NCBI RefSeq assembly: GCF_022009635.1
Contig: NZ_CP091716.1
Span: 3,549,001-3,613,000, forward strand
Direction of reading: 5' to 3'
Length of the DNA stretch: 64,000 nt
DNA from: Variovorax paradoxus
Lineage (GTDB): Bacteria; Pseudomonadota; Gammaproteobacteria; Burkholderiales; Burkholderiaceae_C
Shown: positions 30,905 to 39,633 of the stretch, in pieces
Numbering within the stretch: position 1 is the first letter of the stretch
How the letters are laid out: each line of letters opens with the position of its first letter
The notes under the pieces: model-generated
Databases searched by the model: none
The model's input: the letters and a program-made list of their open reading frames with translations, nothing else
What the model was told of the DNA's origin: nothing
Made by a program: the position numbers and the translations under genes

Positions 30905-31842
30905 CGCGGTCTGCGCGGGCGGGCGGGGGCGGCCTTCGCGGGCGGGTCGAGCGAGTCGGTCAGCAGCGCCTCGAGCCAACCGGCAAAGGCCTGCATGCGG
31001 CGCGACAGGTTGCGCCGGTGCGGGTACACCAGTTGCACCGGCAGCGGCTCGGCGCGCGCGTCGGGCAGCACCTCGACCAGCTCGCCGGCCGCGAGATGCT
31101 CGCGCACGTCGTACGCCGGGATCTGAATCAACCCCAGCCCGGCCAGCGCGCAGGCGATGTAGGTCTCGGCATTGTTCGCCGCCACCTGGCTGCGCATGCG
31201 CAGCGACGCGGTTTCGCTGTTCTCCCGCCATTCCCAGGGGGCTGCGCGCCCGCTGGTGGCCGATGCGTAGTTGACGGCCAGGTGCCGTGTCAGGTCCGCG
31301 GGCGCGCGCGGCGTGCCGTGGCGCGCGAGGTAGGCCGGGCTCGCGCAGTTGACGAGCGTGAAGTGCCCGAGCGGCCGCGCCACCAGGCTGCTGCTGGCCA
31401 GCGGGCCCACGCGCAGCGCGCAATCGACGCCTTCGAGTACCAGGTCGACCGCGCGGTCGCTGGAGCCCAGCTCCAGCTCGATGCCGGGATGCCGCTCGAA
31501 GAAGCCCGGCAGCGCCGGCGCGATCAGCCGCCGCGCGATGCGGCTGGGCACGTCGACCTTGAGCCGTCCGCTCACCTGGCCGTCGGCGGGCAGGAACTGC
31601 TGCTCGATGTCTTCCATGTCGGCCACCAGGGCGCGGGCCCGCTCCAGCATCACCTCGCCGTCGGGCGTGAGGCCGACGCGGCGCGTGGTCCGGTGCAGCA
31701 GGCGCGAGCCGAGCCGCGTCTCGAGTTGCTGCACGGCGGTGGAGACGGTGGCGCGCGGCAGGCCCAGCCGGTCGGCGGCGCGCGTGAAGCTGCCGGTTTC
31801 GGCCACGCGCATGAAAACCTGGAGGAGGTCGATTCGGTCCAT
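30874..31842 (-). CDS. LysR-family transcriptional regulator of the adjacent SDR gene
   Basis: The 322-residue protein is started at 31842 (MDRIDLLQVFMRVAETGSF), the standard LysR N-terminus. The effector domain (GRLKVDVPSRIARRLIAPALPGFFERHPGIELELG) is of the CrgA/DmlR-like subgroup. The C-terminal tail is basic (PARPRRPRQGRVLAARP). It is divergent from the SDR gene at 31956 with a 113-bp intergenic region, a classic LysR-target arrangement. Its last 31 bp overlap the secreted protein gene on the other strand. Confidence 0.92.
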   Translation of the reverse strand: MDRIDLLQVFMRVAETGSFTRAADRLGLPRATVSTAVQQLETRLGSRLLHRTTRRVGLTPDGEVMLERARALVADMEDIEQQFLPADGQVSGRLKVDVPSRIARRLIAPALPGFFERHPGIELELGSSDRAVDLVLEGVDCALRVGPLASSSLVARPLGHFTLVNCASPAYLARHGTPRAPADLTRHLAVNYASATSGRAAPWEWRENSETASLRMRSQVAANNAETYIACALAGLGLIQIPAYDVREHLAAGELVEVLPDARAEPLPVQLVYPHRRNLSRRMQAFAGWLEALLTDSLDPPAKAAPARPRRPRQGRVLAARP

Positions 31843-31955
31843 TGTTCGCGGATTTTCGAACAGTCTAGCTTTGGATGAGCGATTTATCTGTGAAGGAGCG
31901 ATCAATAGACTGAAGCCTCCTGTCACTCGTCAACAATCAACCAAGGGATCACGCC

Positions 31956-32729
31956 ATGTCCGCACGCACGCTCAAGAACAAGGTCGCCGTCATTGCCGGT
32001 GGCGGCAAGAACCTCGGCGCTCTCATCGGCCACCTGCTGGTCGACGGGGGTGCCCGCGGCATCGCCATCCACTACAACAGCGACGCCTCGCGCGCCGAGG
32101 CCGAAGCGACCGCATCCGCCCTCAAGGCCAAGGGCGCCGACACGCTGCTGGTGCAGGGCGATCTCTCGGTGGTCGACAACAACGCCAGTCTGTTCGACCA
32201 GGCCGTGAAGCATTTCGGGCAGGTCGACATTGCCGTCAACACCGCCGGCGTCGTCATCAAGAAGCCGATCCTGGACGTCACCGAGGCCGACTACGACAAG
32301 AGCTTCGACGCCAACGCCAAGGCCGCCTTCTTCTTCATCCAGCAGGCTGGCCGCACGCTGGCCGACGGCGGCAGCATCGTCACGCTGGTGAGTTCGCTGC
32401 TTGCGGCCTACACGCCGTTCTATGCGATCTACCCGGGCTCGAAGGCGGCGGTGGAACACTTCACGCGCGCCGCCTCCAAGGAATTCGGCGAGCGCGGCAT
32501 CTCGGTCAACGCCATCGGCCCCGGCCCCATGGACACGCCGTTCTTCTACGGCCAGGAAAGCAAGGAGGCCGTGGCGTACCACAGCAGCGCGGCGGCGCTC
32601 AGCAAGTTCTCGAAGAAGGGCCTGACCGACATCGAGGACATCGCGCCCATCGTGCGCTTCCTCGTCACCGAAGGCTGGTGGATCACCGGCCAGACCATCT
32701 TCGCCAACGGCGGCTACACCACGCGCTGA
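31956..32729 (+). CDS. Short-chain dehydrogenase/reductase
   Basis: The 257-residue classical SDR has a cofactor loop AGGGKNLGA (residues 14-22), a variant of TGxxxGxG. The segment after beta-2 (HYNSDASRAEAEA) suggests NADP preference. NTAG-type motif VNTAGVV, catalytic Ser in VSSLLAAYTPF and the YxxxK pair in YPGSK are present. The substrate cannot be predicted. It is probably induced through the divergent LysR. A small membrane protein gene follows 32 bp later. Confidence 0.92.
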   Translation: MSARTLKNKVAVIAGGGKNLGALIGHLLVDGGARGIAIHYNSDASRAEAEATASALKAKGADTLLVQGDLSVVDNNASLFDQAVKHFGQVDIAVNTAGVVIKKPILDVTEADYDKSFDANAKAAFFFIQQAGRTLADGGSIVTLVSSLLAAYTPFYAIYPGSKAAVEHFTRAASKEFGERGISVNAIGPGPMDTPFFYGQESKEAVAYHSSAAALSKFSKKGLTDIEDIAPIVRFLVTEGWWITGQTIFANGGYTTR

Positions 32730-32761
32730 TCCGGCAGGATGCCGCCAGGAGGATCGACGAC

Positions 32762-33031
32762 ATGCACACGGTCATGGTGATGGGCGGCGGCTTCGCGCTG
32801 CTGGTGGTGTTCCTGCTGGCGGGGCGCTTCATGGGCGACGGCTCCGCGCTGGCCCTGGCCACGGCGGCCAAGTGGTTCATTCCGGCCTGGTTCGTCGGCG
32901 CCGGCATCAACATGGCCGTGGGCGTGATCAAGGCGGGGTATTCGGTGGCCGAGGAACTGCCGATCTTCCTGCTGATATTCGCCGTGCCGGCGGTGGTCGC
33001 GGGGCTGCTCTGGTGGAAGTTCGGTCGGTAG
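32762..33031 (+). CDS. Small membrane protein of unknown function
   Basis: The 89-residue protein starts at 32762 with CAGGAGGA upstream. Three hydrophobic stretches (VMVMGGGFALLVVFLLAGRFM; FIPAWFVGAGINMAVGVIKAG; LPIFLLIFAVPAVVAGLLWW) suggest three helices with a short basic C-terminus. No domain is recognised. It is cotranscribed with the SDR gene on spacing. Confidence 0.75.
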   Translation: MHTVMVMGGGFALLVVFLLAGRFMGDGSALALATAAKWFIPAWFVGAGINMAVGVIKAGYSVAEELPIFLLIFAVPAVVAGLLWWKFGR

Positions 33032-33088
33032 CTTCGGGCCGAATATCCCCGTCCCGGCCTCGACATTCGGCCGGGGCACAATCTGCGG

Positions 33089-33919
33089 ATGCTCATGTAT
33101 CCGCAGATCAATCCCATCGCCCTGCAACTGGGGCCAGTGGCCATCCACTGGTACGGCCTGACCTACCTGGCCGCCTTTGCGCTGTTCTATTTTCTCGGCA
33201 CGCGCCGACTGCGACATGAGCCGTACCGCTCGCTGGTGGGCGCGGGCGCATGGCAGCGCAAGGACATCGAGGACATACTTTTCCTTGGCGTGATGGGCGT
33301 CATCGTTGGCGGGCGGCTCGGCTACTGCCTGTTCTACAAGCCCGAGTTCTATCTCACGCATCCGCTCGAAATTCTGTACGTGTGGCAGGGCGGCATGAGC
33401 TTCCACGGCGGCCTGCTCGGCGTGATCGGCGCAATGGTGTGGTTCTCGCACTCGCGCGCGCGGCCGTTCTGGCAGGTGATGGACTTCGTCGCGCCCTGCG
33501 TGCCGACCGGCCTTGCCGCCGGCCGGGTGGGCAACTTCATCAACGGCGAACTCTGGGGCCGCTTCAGCAGCCCCGACCTGCCCTGGGGCATGGTGTTTCC
33601 GCAGAGCGGCTCGATGCTGCCGCGCCATCCGTCGCAGGTCTACCAGTTCCTGCTCGAAGGGCTGTTGCTGTTCGCGATCATGTGGATCTACGCGCGCAAG
33701 GAACGCAAGCAGGGGCAGGTGGCCTCCGTGTTCCTCATCGGCTACGGCGCGCTGCGCTTCATTGCCGAGTACTTCCGCGAGCCAGACGACTTCCTGGGCC
33801 TGCGGGCGCTCAGCCTGAGCCAGGGCCAATGGCTCAGCGTGCCGATGGTCATTGCCGGCATTGCACTGTGGTTCTGGTTCGGCCGCGGCGGCAAGACGGC
33901 CGCCACCGCGCGCGCTTGA
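33089..33919 (+). CDS. lgt: Prolipoprotein diacylglyceryl transferase
   Basis: The 276-residue inner-membrane enzyme transfers diacylglycerol to the lipobox cysteine, the first step of lipoprotein maturation. The Lgt signature [14 protein letters not shown] is intact, with [11 protein letters not shown] before it and about seven helices overall. The C-terminal motif [11 protein letters not shown] matches the family. An ATG two codons later (33095) is an equally good start. An inverted repeat, GGCCGAAT...ATTCGGCC (33037-33072), lies just upstream. Confidence 0.95.
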   Translation: MLMYPQINPIALQLGPVAIHWYGLTYLAAFALFYFLGTRRLRHEPYRSLVGAGAWQRKDIEDILFLGVMGVIVGGRLGYCLFYKPEFYLTHPLEILYVWQGGMSFHGGLLGVIGAMVWFSHSRARPFWQVMDFVAPCVPTGLAAGRVGNFINGELWGRFSSPDLPWGMVFPQSGSMLPRHPSQVYQFLLEGLLLFAIMWIYARKERKQGQVASVFLIGYGALRFIAEYFREPDDFLGLRALSLSQGQWLSVPMVIAGIALWFWFGRGGKTAATARA

Positions 33920-33993
33920 TCCGGAAGTTCGCAGGGTAAGTCCCAGCCGCGCAGCGGATGCGCGGTCTTGCGCCGCCTCGCGTGCAAGCTCAG

Positions 33994-34018
33994 AATTACG
34001 CGTAATTACAGGAAATTA
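33994..34018. promoter_or_regulatory. Operator-like palindrome upstream of the malonate GntR gene
   Basis: A perfect 14-bp palindrome, AATTACGCGTAATT (33994-34007), is followed by a repeated half, AATTACGCG, from 34014. It sits 25-40 bp before the GntR start and is AT-rich against a GC-rich background, as expected for an autoregulatory site. Confidence 0.55.
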
Positions 34019-34031
34019 CGCGGTCCGATCC

Positions 34032-34700
34032 ATGCGCCTGGTCCCCAACTCCCTGCACGACGAAGTCGCCGCCACGCTGCGCGAGCAGATCTTCGACGGC
34101 ACCCTGGCGCCCGGCAGCTTCGTGGACGAGATCGCGCTGTGCGAGCGGCTCTCCATTTCGCGCACGCCGCTGCGCGAGGCGCTCAAGGTGCTCACCGCCG
34201 AAGGCCTGCTTCGGCACGAGCCGCGCCGCGGCTGCTTCGTGAGGGAAGTGACGGAGCGCGACCTCGACGAGATCTTCCCGGTCATCGCGCTGCTCGAAGG
34301 CCGCTGCGCCTACGAAGCCGCCCGCAACGCCAGCGACGCCGAGCTGCACGAGCTCGACGCGCTGCACGAGCGGCTGGTGCGCCATGCCAAGGCGCGCCGC
34401 ATCAACGACTACTACGCCACCAACCACCTCATTCACGAGGCGATCATCACGCTCGCCGACAACAAGTGGCTGGCCCAGGTGATCGGCGACCTGCGCAAGA
34501 TACTGAAGCTCGCGCGCCTGCAGCAGCTGCATGCGCCCGGGCGGCTGGAGCAGAGCCTTTCCGAGCATCTGGCCGTGTTCGCGGCCCTGAAGGCACGCGA
34601 CAGCGAAGGCGCCGACGCCGCCATGCGCACCCACATGCTGCGCCAGCGCGAGGCACTGCGCGAAGTGATGCGCCACCAGAAATCCAGGGTGATGTCGTGA
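34032..34700 (+). CDS. GntR-family regulator (FCD type), likely malonate regulator
   Basis: The 222-residue regulator starts at 34032. The winged helix (EIALCERLSISRTPLREALKVLTAEGLLRHEPRRG) is followed by an FCD effector domain whose metal/ligand His residues lie in NHLIHEAI and SEHLAVFAAL. It heads the malonyl-CoA decarboxylase operon (28-bp gap), the place occupied by MatR in rhizobia, so repression by itself and relief by malonate or malonyl-CoA is inferred. Confidence 0.88.
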   Translation: MRLVPNSLHDEVAATLREQIFDGTLAPGSFVDEIALCERLSISRTPLREALKVLTAEGLLRHEPRRGCFVREVTERDLDEIFPVIALLEGRCAYEAARNASDAELHELDALHERLVRHAKARRINDYYATNHLIHEAIITLADNKWLAQVIGDLRKILKLARLQQLHAPGRLEQSLSEHLAVFAALKARDSEGADAAMRTHMLRQREALREVMRHQKSRVMS

Positions 34701-34728
34701 CCATCCCCTCAAGCATTGGAGCTTCCAG

Positions 34729-36195
34729 ATGAGTGCGACCGAATGGTTCCAGGCCCGGCTGCGGTCCGGCGAAGGCTCGAAGGTGCCGGTGGCGCTGGAG
34801 AGCACCGCCAGGAGCGCGCCGAAAAACGCCCCCAAGCCCAGCGCGCGTTCCACCGCCGAGCGCCTGCAGGTCACGCTGCGCAAGGCCGACGAGGCCCTGT
34901 CGCCGCGCGCCCTGCGCCGCGTGCTGGCCGAACTGCAGGCAGTGATCGATCCGCGCGTGAGCGAGGTCGAGGGCGGGCGCCGCGCCCATGCCATTGCCGT
35001 GGCTTACGCCGCCGCCAAGCCCGAGGAGCGCCGCGACTACTGGGCGCTCATGAGCGAGCATTTCGCCGCCGACGCGCAAAAGCTCAAGACCGCCCGCGAC
35101 CAGCATCAGGCAGCGGTCGGCACGCCCGACGAAGGTCAGGCCGAACTGCGTCTGCGCCGCGCGCTGGTGTCGCCGCGCATGCGCCTCCTGCAGCGCTTCG
35201 CGGTCGAGCCCGAGGGCATGCGCTTTCTGGTCGACCTGCGCGCCGACCTGCTGCCGTGCCTGAAAGCCGACAAGCGCCTGATAGCGCTCGACGCCGAGCT
35301 GGAGCACCTGTTCTCCACCTGGTTCGACGTGGCCTTCCTGGAGCTGCGCCGCATCGACTGGGATTCGCCGGCCTCGTTGATCGAGAAGCTCATCCGCTAC
35401 GAGGCGGTGCATGACATCAAGAGCTGGTCCGACGTGAAGAACCGGCTGGACGACAGCGACCGCCGCTGCTATGGCTTCTTCCATCCGCGCCTGCCCAACG
35501 AGCCGCTGATCTTCGTCGAGGTGGCGCTGGTCGACCGCATCAGCGACGGCATCACGCCGCTGCTCGACGAAGCCGCCGTGCCGGTGCTGCCGGCCAAGGC
35601 CACCACCGCCATCTTCTATTCGATCAGCAACACGCAGAACGGCCTGCGCGGCGTGAGCTTCGGCGACTCGCTCATCAAGCGCGTGGTCGAGACCCTGCAG
35701 GACGAACTGCCGCGCCTGAAGACCTTTGCCACGCTGTCGCCGATTCCGGGCTTTCGCACGTGGCTCGCAAAGAACGCCGCCGAGCTGCTGCCGCGGCTCG
35801 ATGAAAAGCGCGAGGCCGAACTCGGCCGCCTCGTCGGCTCGCTGCCGCCCACCGCGGAGCGCCTGCTTGCCGCCGTGGACGCGGCCACCAGCTTCGAGCC
35901 CAAGTCGCCGCTGCGCCAATGGCTCATGCAGGCCGCCGCCGAATACCTGGGCCGCGCGCTGGTCGACGGCACGCCGGCCGACCCGGTGGCGCGCTTCCAC
36001 CTGGGCAACGGCGCGCGCGTCGAGCGGCTCAACTGGGCGGGTGACCCTTCGCCCAAGGGGCAGAAGCAGTCGTACGGTCTGATGGTCAATTACCTCTACG
36101 ACCTCAAGCGGCTGGACAAACATCGCACCTGGCTGGCGGACGGCAAGGTGGCAGTGTCGGGAGACATCGAAAGCCTGTTCTTCAAAAAAGGCTGA
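34729..36195 (+). CDS. matA: Malonyl-CoA decarboxylase
   Basis: The 488-residue enzyme decarboxylates malonyl-CoA to acetyl-CoA. The N-terminal four-helix domain (about 45-200) precedes a GNAT-like catalytic domain. Likely catalytic residues are the serines in FYSISNTQNGL (Ser298/Ser300) and His424 in ARFHLGNGARVERLNW, as in human MLYCD. With the malonyl-CoA synthetase downstream it completes malonate to acetyl-CoA conversion. A 7-bp hairpin (36230-36250) lies in the gap to the next gene. Confidence 0.94.
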   Translation: MSATEWFQARLRSGEGSKVPVALESTARSAPKNAPKPSARSTAERLQVTLRKADEALSPRALRRVLAELQAVIDPRVSEVEGGRRAHAIAVAYAAAKPEERRDYWALMSEHFAADAQKLKTARDQHQAAVGTPDEGQAELRLRRALVSPRMRLLQRFAVEPEGMRFLVDLRADLLPCLKADKRLIALDAELEHLFSTWFDVAFLELRRIDWDSPASLIEKLIRYEAVHDIKSWSDVKNRLDDSDRRCYGFFHPRLPNEPLIFVEVALVDRISDGITPLLDEAAVPVLPAKATTAIFYSISNTQNGLRGVSFGDSLIKRVVETLQDELPRLKTFATLSPIPGFRTWLAKNAAELLPRLDEKREAELGRLVGSLPPTAERLLAAVDAATSFEPKSPLRQWLMQAAAEYLGRALVDGTPADPVARFHLGNGARVERLNWAGDPSPKGQKQSYGLMVNYLYDLKRLDKHRTWLADGKVAVSGDIESLFFKKG

Positions 36196-36295
36196 AGTCC
36201 GAAAGAGCGCAGCAACAGCAAGTGCCAGTGCCGGCGCAAGAAACGCCGGCGGCCGCATCGGGCGGCAAAATCCACAACGACAGGAGACGAGACAA

Positions 36296-37282
36296 ATGAG
36301 CCACAACTTCCAACGCCGCGACGTCCTGCGCGCGGCCGCCGCCGGAGCAGCCGTGCTTTGCGGGGCCGCGCGCGCCGAGCCGGGCTGGCCCGCCAAGCCG
36401 GTGACGATGGTCGTGCCGTTCCCGGCGGGCGGCGGCACCGACGCATTCGCGCGGCCGTTGTCGGGCCAGTTCTCGCGGCTGACGAACCAGTCGCTCATCA
36501 TCGACAACCGCGGCGGCGCCGGCGGCACGCTGGGCGCCAGCGTCGCATCGAAGGCGTCGGCCGACGGCTACTCGCTCTTCATGGGCGCGGTCCATCACGC
36601 AATCGCGCCTTCGGTCTACCCGAAGCTCGACTACGACATCGAGAAAGACTTCGTTCCGCTGATGCTGCTGGCCAACGTGCCGCAGGTGGTGGTGGTCAAC
36701 CCGAAGCGGGTGCAGGCCACGACCATCAAGGAACTCATCGCGCTGGCCAAGCGCAGCCCCGGGCAGCTCAACTACGGCTCGGCGGGCGCGGGCACCTCGC
36801 ACCACCTGGCGGGCGAACTGTTCAAGCTGCAGACCGGCACCTTCATCACCCACATTCCGTACCGCGGCGCGGGCCCGGCGCTGGCCGACCTGATCTCGGG
36901 CAACGTCGACCTCATGTTCGACGGCCTCGGTTCCTCGGCGCAATACATCAAGAGCGGCCGCATCAAGGCGCTGATGGTGGCCGGCACCAAGCGCAACCCC
37001 GCGTTCCCCGACGTACCATGCGCGGCCGAAGTCGGCCTGCCCGACTACACCGTCACCACCTGGTACGGCCTGTGGGCGCCCAGGCGCACCCCGGCCGATG
37101 TGCAGCCGCAGATCATCGATGAAATGAAGAAAGTGCTCGCAAGCGACGACATCAAGAACATCTGGGCCCAGAACGGCTCGGAGATCCCGACCCTCACCGG
37201 CGCCGCCTACGGCAGCTTCGTGAATTCCGAAATCAAGCGATGGGCGACGGTGGTGAAGGCCTCGGGCGCGAAGATCGAATGA
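36296..37282 (+). CDS. Bug-family (TctC) periplasmic binding protein, probable malonate receptor
   Basis: The 328-residue protein has a twin-arginine-like signal (QRRDVLRAAAAGAAVLCGAARA). The Bug fold motifs are PVTMVVPFPAGGGTDAFAR, IIDNRGGAGGTLGA, YGSAGAGTSHHLAGE and HIPYRGAGPALADL. Bug proteins bind small carboxylates. In this operon malonate is the likely ligand. No TctA/TctB membrane subunits are encoded nearby, so it must use a distant transporter or act as a sensor. It overlaps the next gene (ATGA). Confidence 0.92.
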   Translation: MSHNFQRRDVLRAAAAGAAVLCGAARAEPGWPAKPVTMVVPFPAGGGTDAFARPLSGQFSRLTNQSLIIDNRGGAGGTLGASVASKASADGYSLFMGAVHHAIAPSVYPKLDYDIEKDFVPLMLLANVPQVVVVNPKRVQATTIKELIALAKRSPGQLNYGSAGAGTSHHLAGELFKLQTGTFITHIPYRGAGPALADLISGNVDLMFDGLGSSAQYIKSGRIKALMVAGTKRNPAFPDVPCAAEVGLPDYTVTTWYGLWAPRRTPADVQPQIIDEMKKVLASDDIKNIWAQNGSEIPTLTGAAYGSFVNSEIKRWATVVKASGAKIE

Positions 37283-38079
37283 GCATCGGCGAGCAGCAAG
37301 GCAGCCAGGTTTCGTTGCGCCGGGAAGGCGCGATCGCTTTCGTCACGCTCTCGAACTCGGGGCGGCTCAATGCGATGACGCGCGCCATGTGGCGCACGCT
37401 GCGCGCCGTGTTCGACGACCTGCGTGAGAACGACGAAGGCAACGGCGGCCTGCGCTGCGTCGTCGTGCACGGGGAGGGCGGGGCCTTCTGCGCGGGCGGC
37501 GACATTTCCGAATACCCGTCGTTCCGCTTCGAAGAACCCAGCCTGCGCGAATTCCACGAGAACGAGGTGTGGGCCGCGCTGCAGGCCATGCTCGATTGCC
37601 CGCTGCCGCTGGTCGCGCAGATCGAAGGCGCCTGCATGGGCGCGGGCATCGAGATCGCGAGCTGCTGCGACATCCGGCTGGCGGGTGCGTCCGCGAAGTT
37701 CGGCGCGCCTATTGCCAAGCTGGGCTTTCCGATGGCGCCGCGCGAGGCCGCGCTGGTGCACGGTGCCATCGGCGATGTGCTCGCGCGCGACATGCTGCTG
37801 GCCGCCGGCGTGCATGGCGCGCAGCGGCTGTACGACGCGGGCTTCCTGCTGAGCGTGCTGCCCGACAACGAAGTTGCCGCCGCCGCGCGCGACCACGCCA
37901 CGCGCATCGCGGCGCTCGCGCCACAGACCGCGCGCCTGCACAAGAAAACTTTCTCCGCGCTGCGTGCCGGCGCGCCCTCGGCCCACAGCCTCTTGGCCAC
38001 GGCCTATGACTATGCCGACTCCCCCGAGCATCGCGAAGGCATCGACGCCTTCCTTGCCAAGCGCAAACCGAATTTCTGA
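37279..38079 (+). CDS. Enoyl-CoA hydratase/isomerase family protein with one catalytic Glu missing
   Basis: The 266-residue crotonase-fold protein starts at 37279, overlapping the TctC stop. The oxyanion-hole segments (AFCAGGDISEYP; EGACMGAGIEIASCCD) are present, and Glu125 matches crotonase Glu144. The position of crotonase Glu164 (FGQPEI in rat) is FGAPIA here, that is Ile145. Straight hydratase activity is therefore doubtful; decarboxylase, thioesterase or isomerase chemistry on a malonyl- or acyl-CoA is possible. It lies between the malonate receptor and the synthetase genes. Confidence 0.85.
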   Translation: MSIGEQQGSQVSLRREGAIAFVTLSNSGRLNAMTRAMWRTLRAVFDDLRENDEGNGGLRCVVVHGEGGAFCAGGDISEYPSFRFEEPSLREFHENEVWAALQAMLDCPLPLVAQIEGACMGAGIEIASCCDIRLAGASAKFGAPIAKLGFPMAPREAALVHGAIGDVLARDMLLAAGVHGAQRLYDAGFLLSVLPDNEVAAAARDHATRIAALAPQTARLHKKTFSALRAGAPSAHSLLATAYDYADSPEHREGIDAFLAKRKPNF

Positions 38080-38094
38080 AGTAGTACCTGCCTG

Positions 38095-39633
38095 ATGAAG
38101 AAGACCGACAACGCCAACCTGTTCGCCGCCTTGCGCGCGGCCTTTCCCGCCGACCTCGACGCCATCGCCGTCGAGACAGACAGCGGCCTGTTCTATTCGT
38201 GGCGCGACGTCGAACGCGCCAGCGCCATGATCGCCAACCTGCTCGAGGCCCTGGGGCTCGAGAAGGGCGCGCGCATCGCGGTGCAGGTGGAGAAGTCGGT
38301 CGAGGCGATGCTGCTGTACCTCGCCACCTTGCGCGCCGGCTACGTGTTCCTGCCGCTGAACACCGCCTACCAGAGCGCCGAGATCGAATACTTCATCGGC
38401 AATGCAGAGCCGGCCGTGGTGGTGTGTACCAGCCGCAATGCGTCGTGGGTCGCTCCCATTGCCACCGCGGCGGGCACGAAGCACGTCTTCACGCTGGACG
38501 ACGACCGCACCGGCACGCTGCTGGAGGTGGCCGCGCAATGCAGCGACCGGCACACGCCGGCGCGGCGCAAGGCCGACGACATGGCCGCCATCCTTTACAC
38601 CAGCGGCACCACCGGCCGCAGCAAGGGCGCGATGCTGTCGCACGGCAACCTGCTGTCGAACGCCGAGGTGCTGAAGGACTACTGGGGCTGGACCGAAGGC
38701 GACGTGCTGATCCACGCGCTGCCCATCTTCCACGTGCACGGCCTCTTCGTGGCGCTGCACGGTGCGCTGCTCAACGGCAGCAAGATGCTGTGGTTCTCCA
38801 AGTTCGATCCGAAGCGCATCGTGCAGAAGCTGCCCGAGGCCACGGTGTTCATGGGCGTGCCCACGCTGTACGTGCGGCTGCTGGCGGAGCCGGGCCTCAC
38901 GCGCGAGGCGGTGCGCAACATGCGGCTGTTCATCGCGGGCTCGGCGCCGCTGTTGATCGAGACCTTCGAGGAATGGCGCGAGCGCACCGGCCACACCATC
39001 TTGGAGCGCTACGGCATGAGCGAGACCGCCATGCTCACCTCCAACCCCTACAACCCCGCGCAGGGCGAGCGCCGCGGCGGCACCGTCGGCTTCGCGCTGC
39101 CGGGCGTGCAACTGCGCGTGCGCGACGACAGCGGCCGCGACTGCACCACCGACGAGATCGGCAACATCGAAGTCAGCGGCCCCAACGTGTTCTCGGGCTA
39201 CTGGCGCATGCCCGAGAAGACGAAGGAAGAGTTCACCGCCGACGGCTTCTTCAAGACCGGCGACGTGGGCAAGATCGACGGCCTGGGCTACATCACCATC
39301 GTCGGGCGCAGCAAGGACCTGATCATCAGCGGCGGCTACAACGTGTACCCGGCCGAGATCGAGGGCTACATCAACGAAATGGCCGGCGTGGCCGAAAGCG
39401 CAGTGGTCGGCGTGCCGCACCCCGACTTCGGCGAGGTGGGCGTGGCCATCGTCATTCCCAAGGCGGGCGCCTCGCTGGACGCCGACGCGATCGTGGCCGA
39501 CCTGAAGTCCAAGCTCGCGAACTTCAAGATCCCGAAGCGCTGCTTCGTGGTGCCGGAGCTGCCGCGCAACACGATGGGCAAGGTGCAGAAGGCGCTGCTG
39601 CGCGCGGAGCACAAGGCCTTGTTCGCCGCCTAG
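38095..39633 (+). CDS. matB: Malonyl-CoA synthetase (malonate--CoA ligase)
   Basis: The 512-residue ANL-superfamily ligase forms malonyl-AMP and then malonyl-CoA. The P-loop is LYTSGTTGRSKG, the A5 motif is LERYGMSETAML, A7 is DGFFKTGDVG, A8 is GRSKDLIISGGYNVYP, and the catalytic Lys lies in NTMGKVQKALLR. MatB identity is supported by the operon with malonyl-CoA decarboxylase; on sequence alone another acyl-CoA ligase could be argued. It ends at a palindromic TAG shared with the convergent gene. Confidence 0.92.
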   Translation: MKKTDNANLFAALRAAFPADLDAIAVETDSGLFYSWRDVERASAMIANLLEALGLEKGARIAVQVEKSVEAMLLYLATLRAGYVFLPLNTAYQSAEIEYFIGNAEPAVVVCTSRNASWVAPIATAAGTKHVFTLDDDRTGTLLEVAAQCSDRHTPARRKADDMAAILYTSGTTGRSKGAMLSHGNLLSNAEVLKDYWGWTEGDVLIHALPIFHVHGLFVALHGALLNGSKMLWFSKFDPKRIVQKLPEATVFMGVPTLYVRLLAEPGLTREAVRNMRLFIAGSAPLLIETFEEWRERTGHTILERYGMSETAMLTSNPYNPAQGERRGGTVGFALPGVQLRVRDDSGRDCTTDEIGNIEVSGPNVFSGYWRMPEKTKEEFTADGFFKTGDVGKIDGLGYITIVGRSKDLIISGGYNVYPAEIEGYINEMAGVAESAVVGVPHPDFGEVGVAIVIPKAGASLDADAIVADLKSKLANFKIPKRCFVVPELPRNTMGKVQKALLRAEHKALFAA

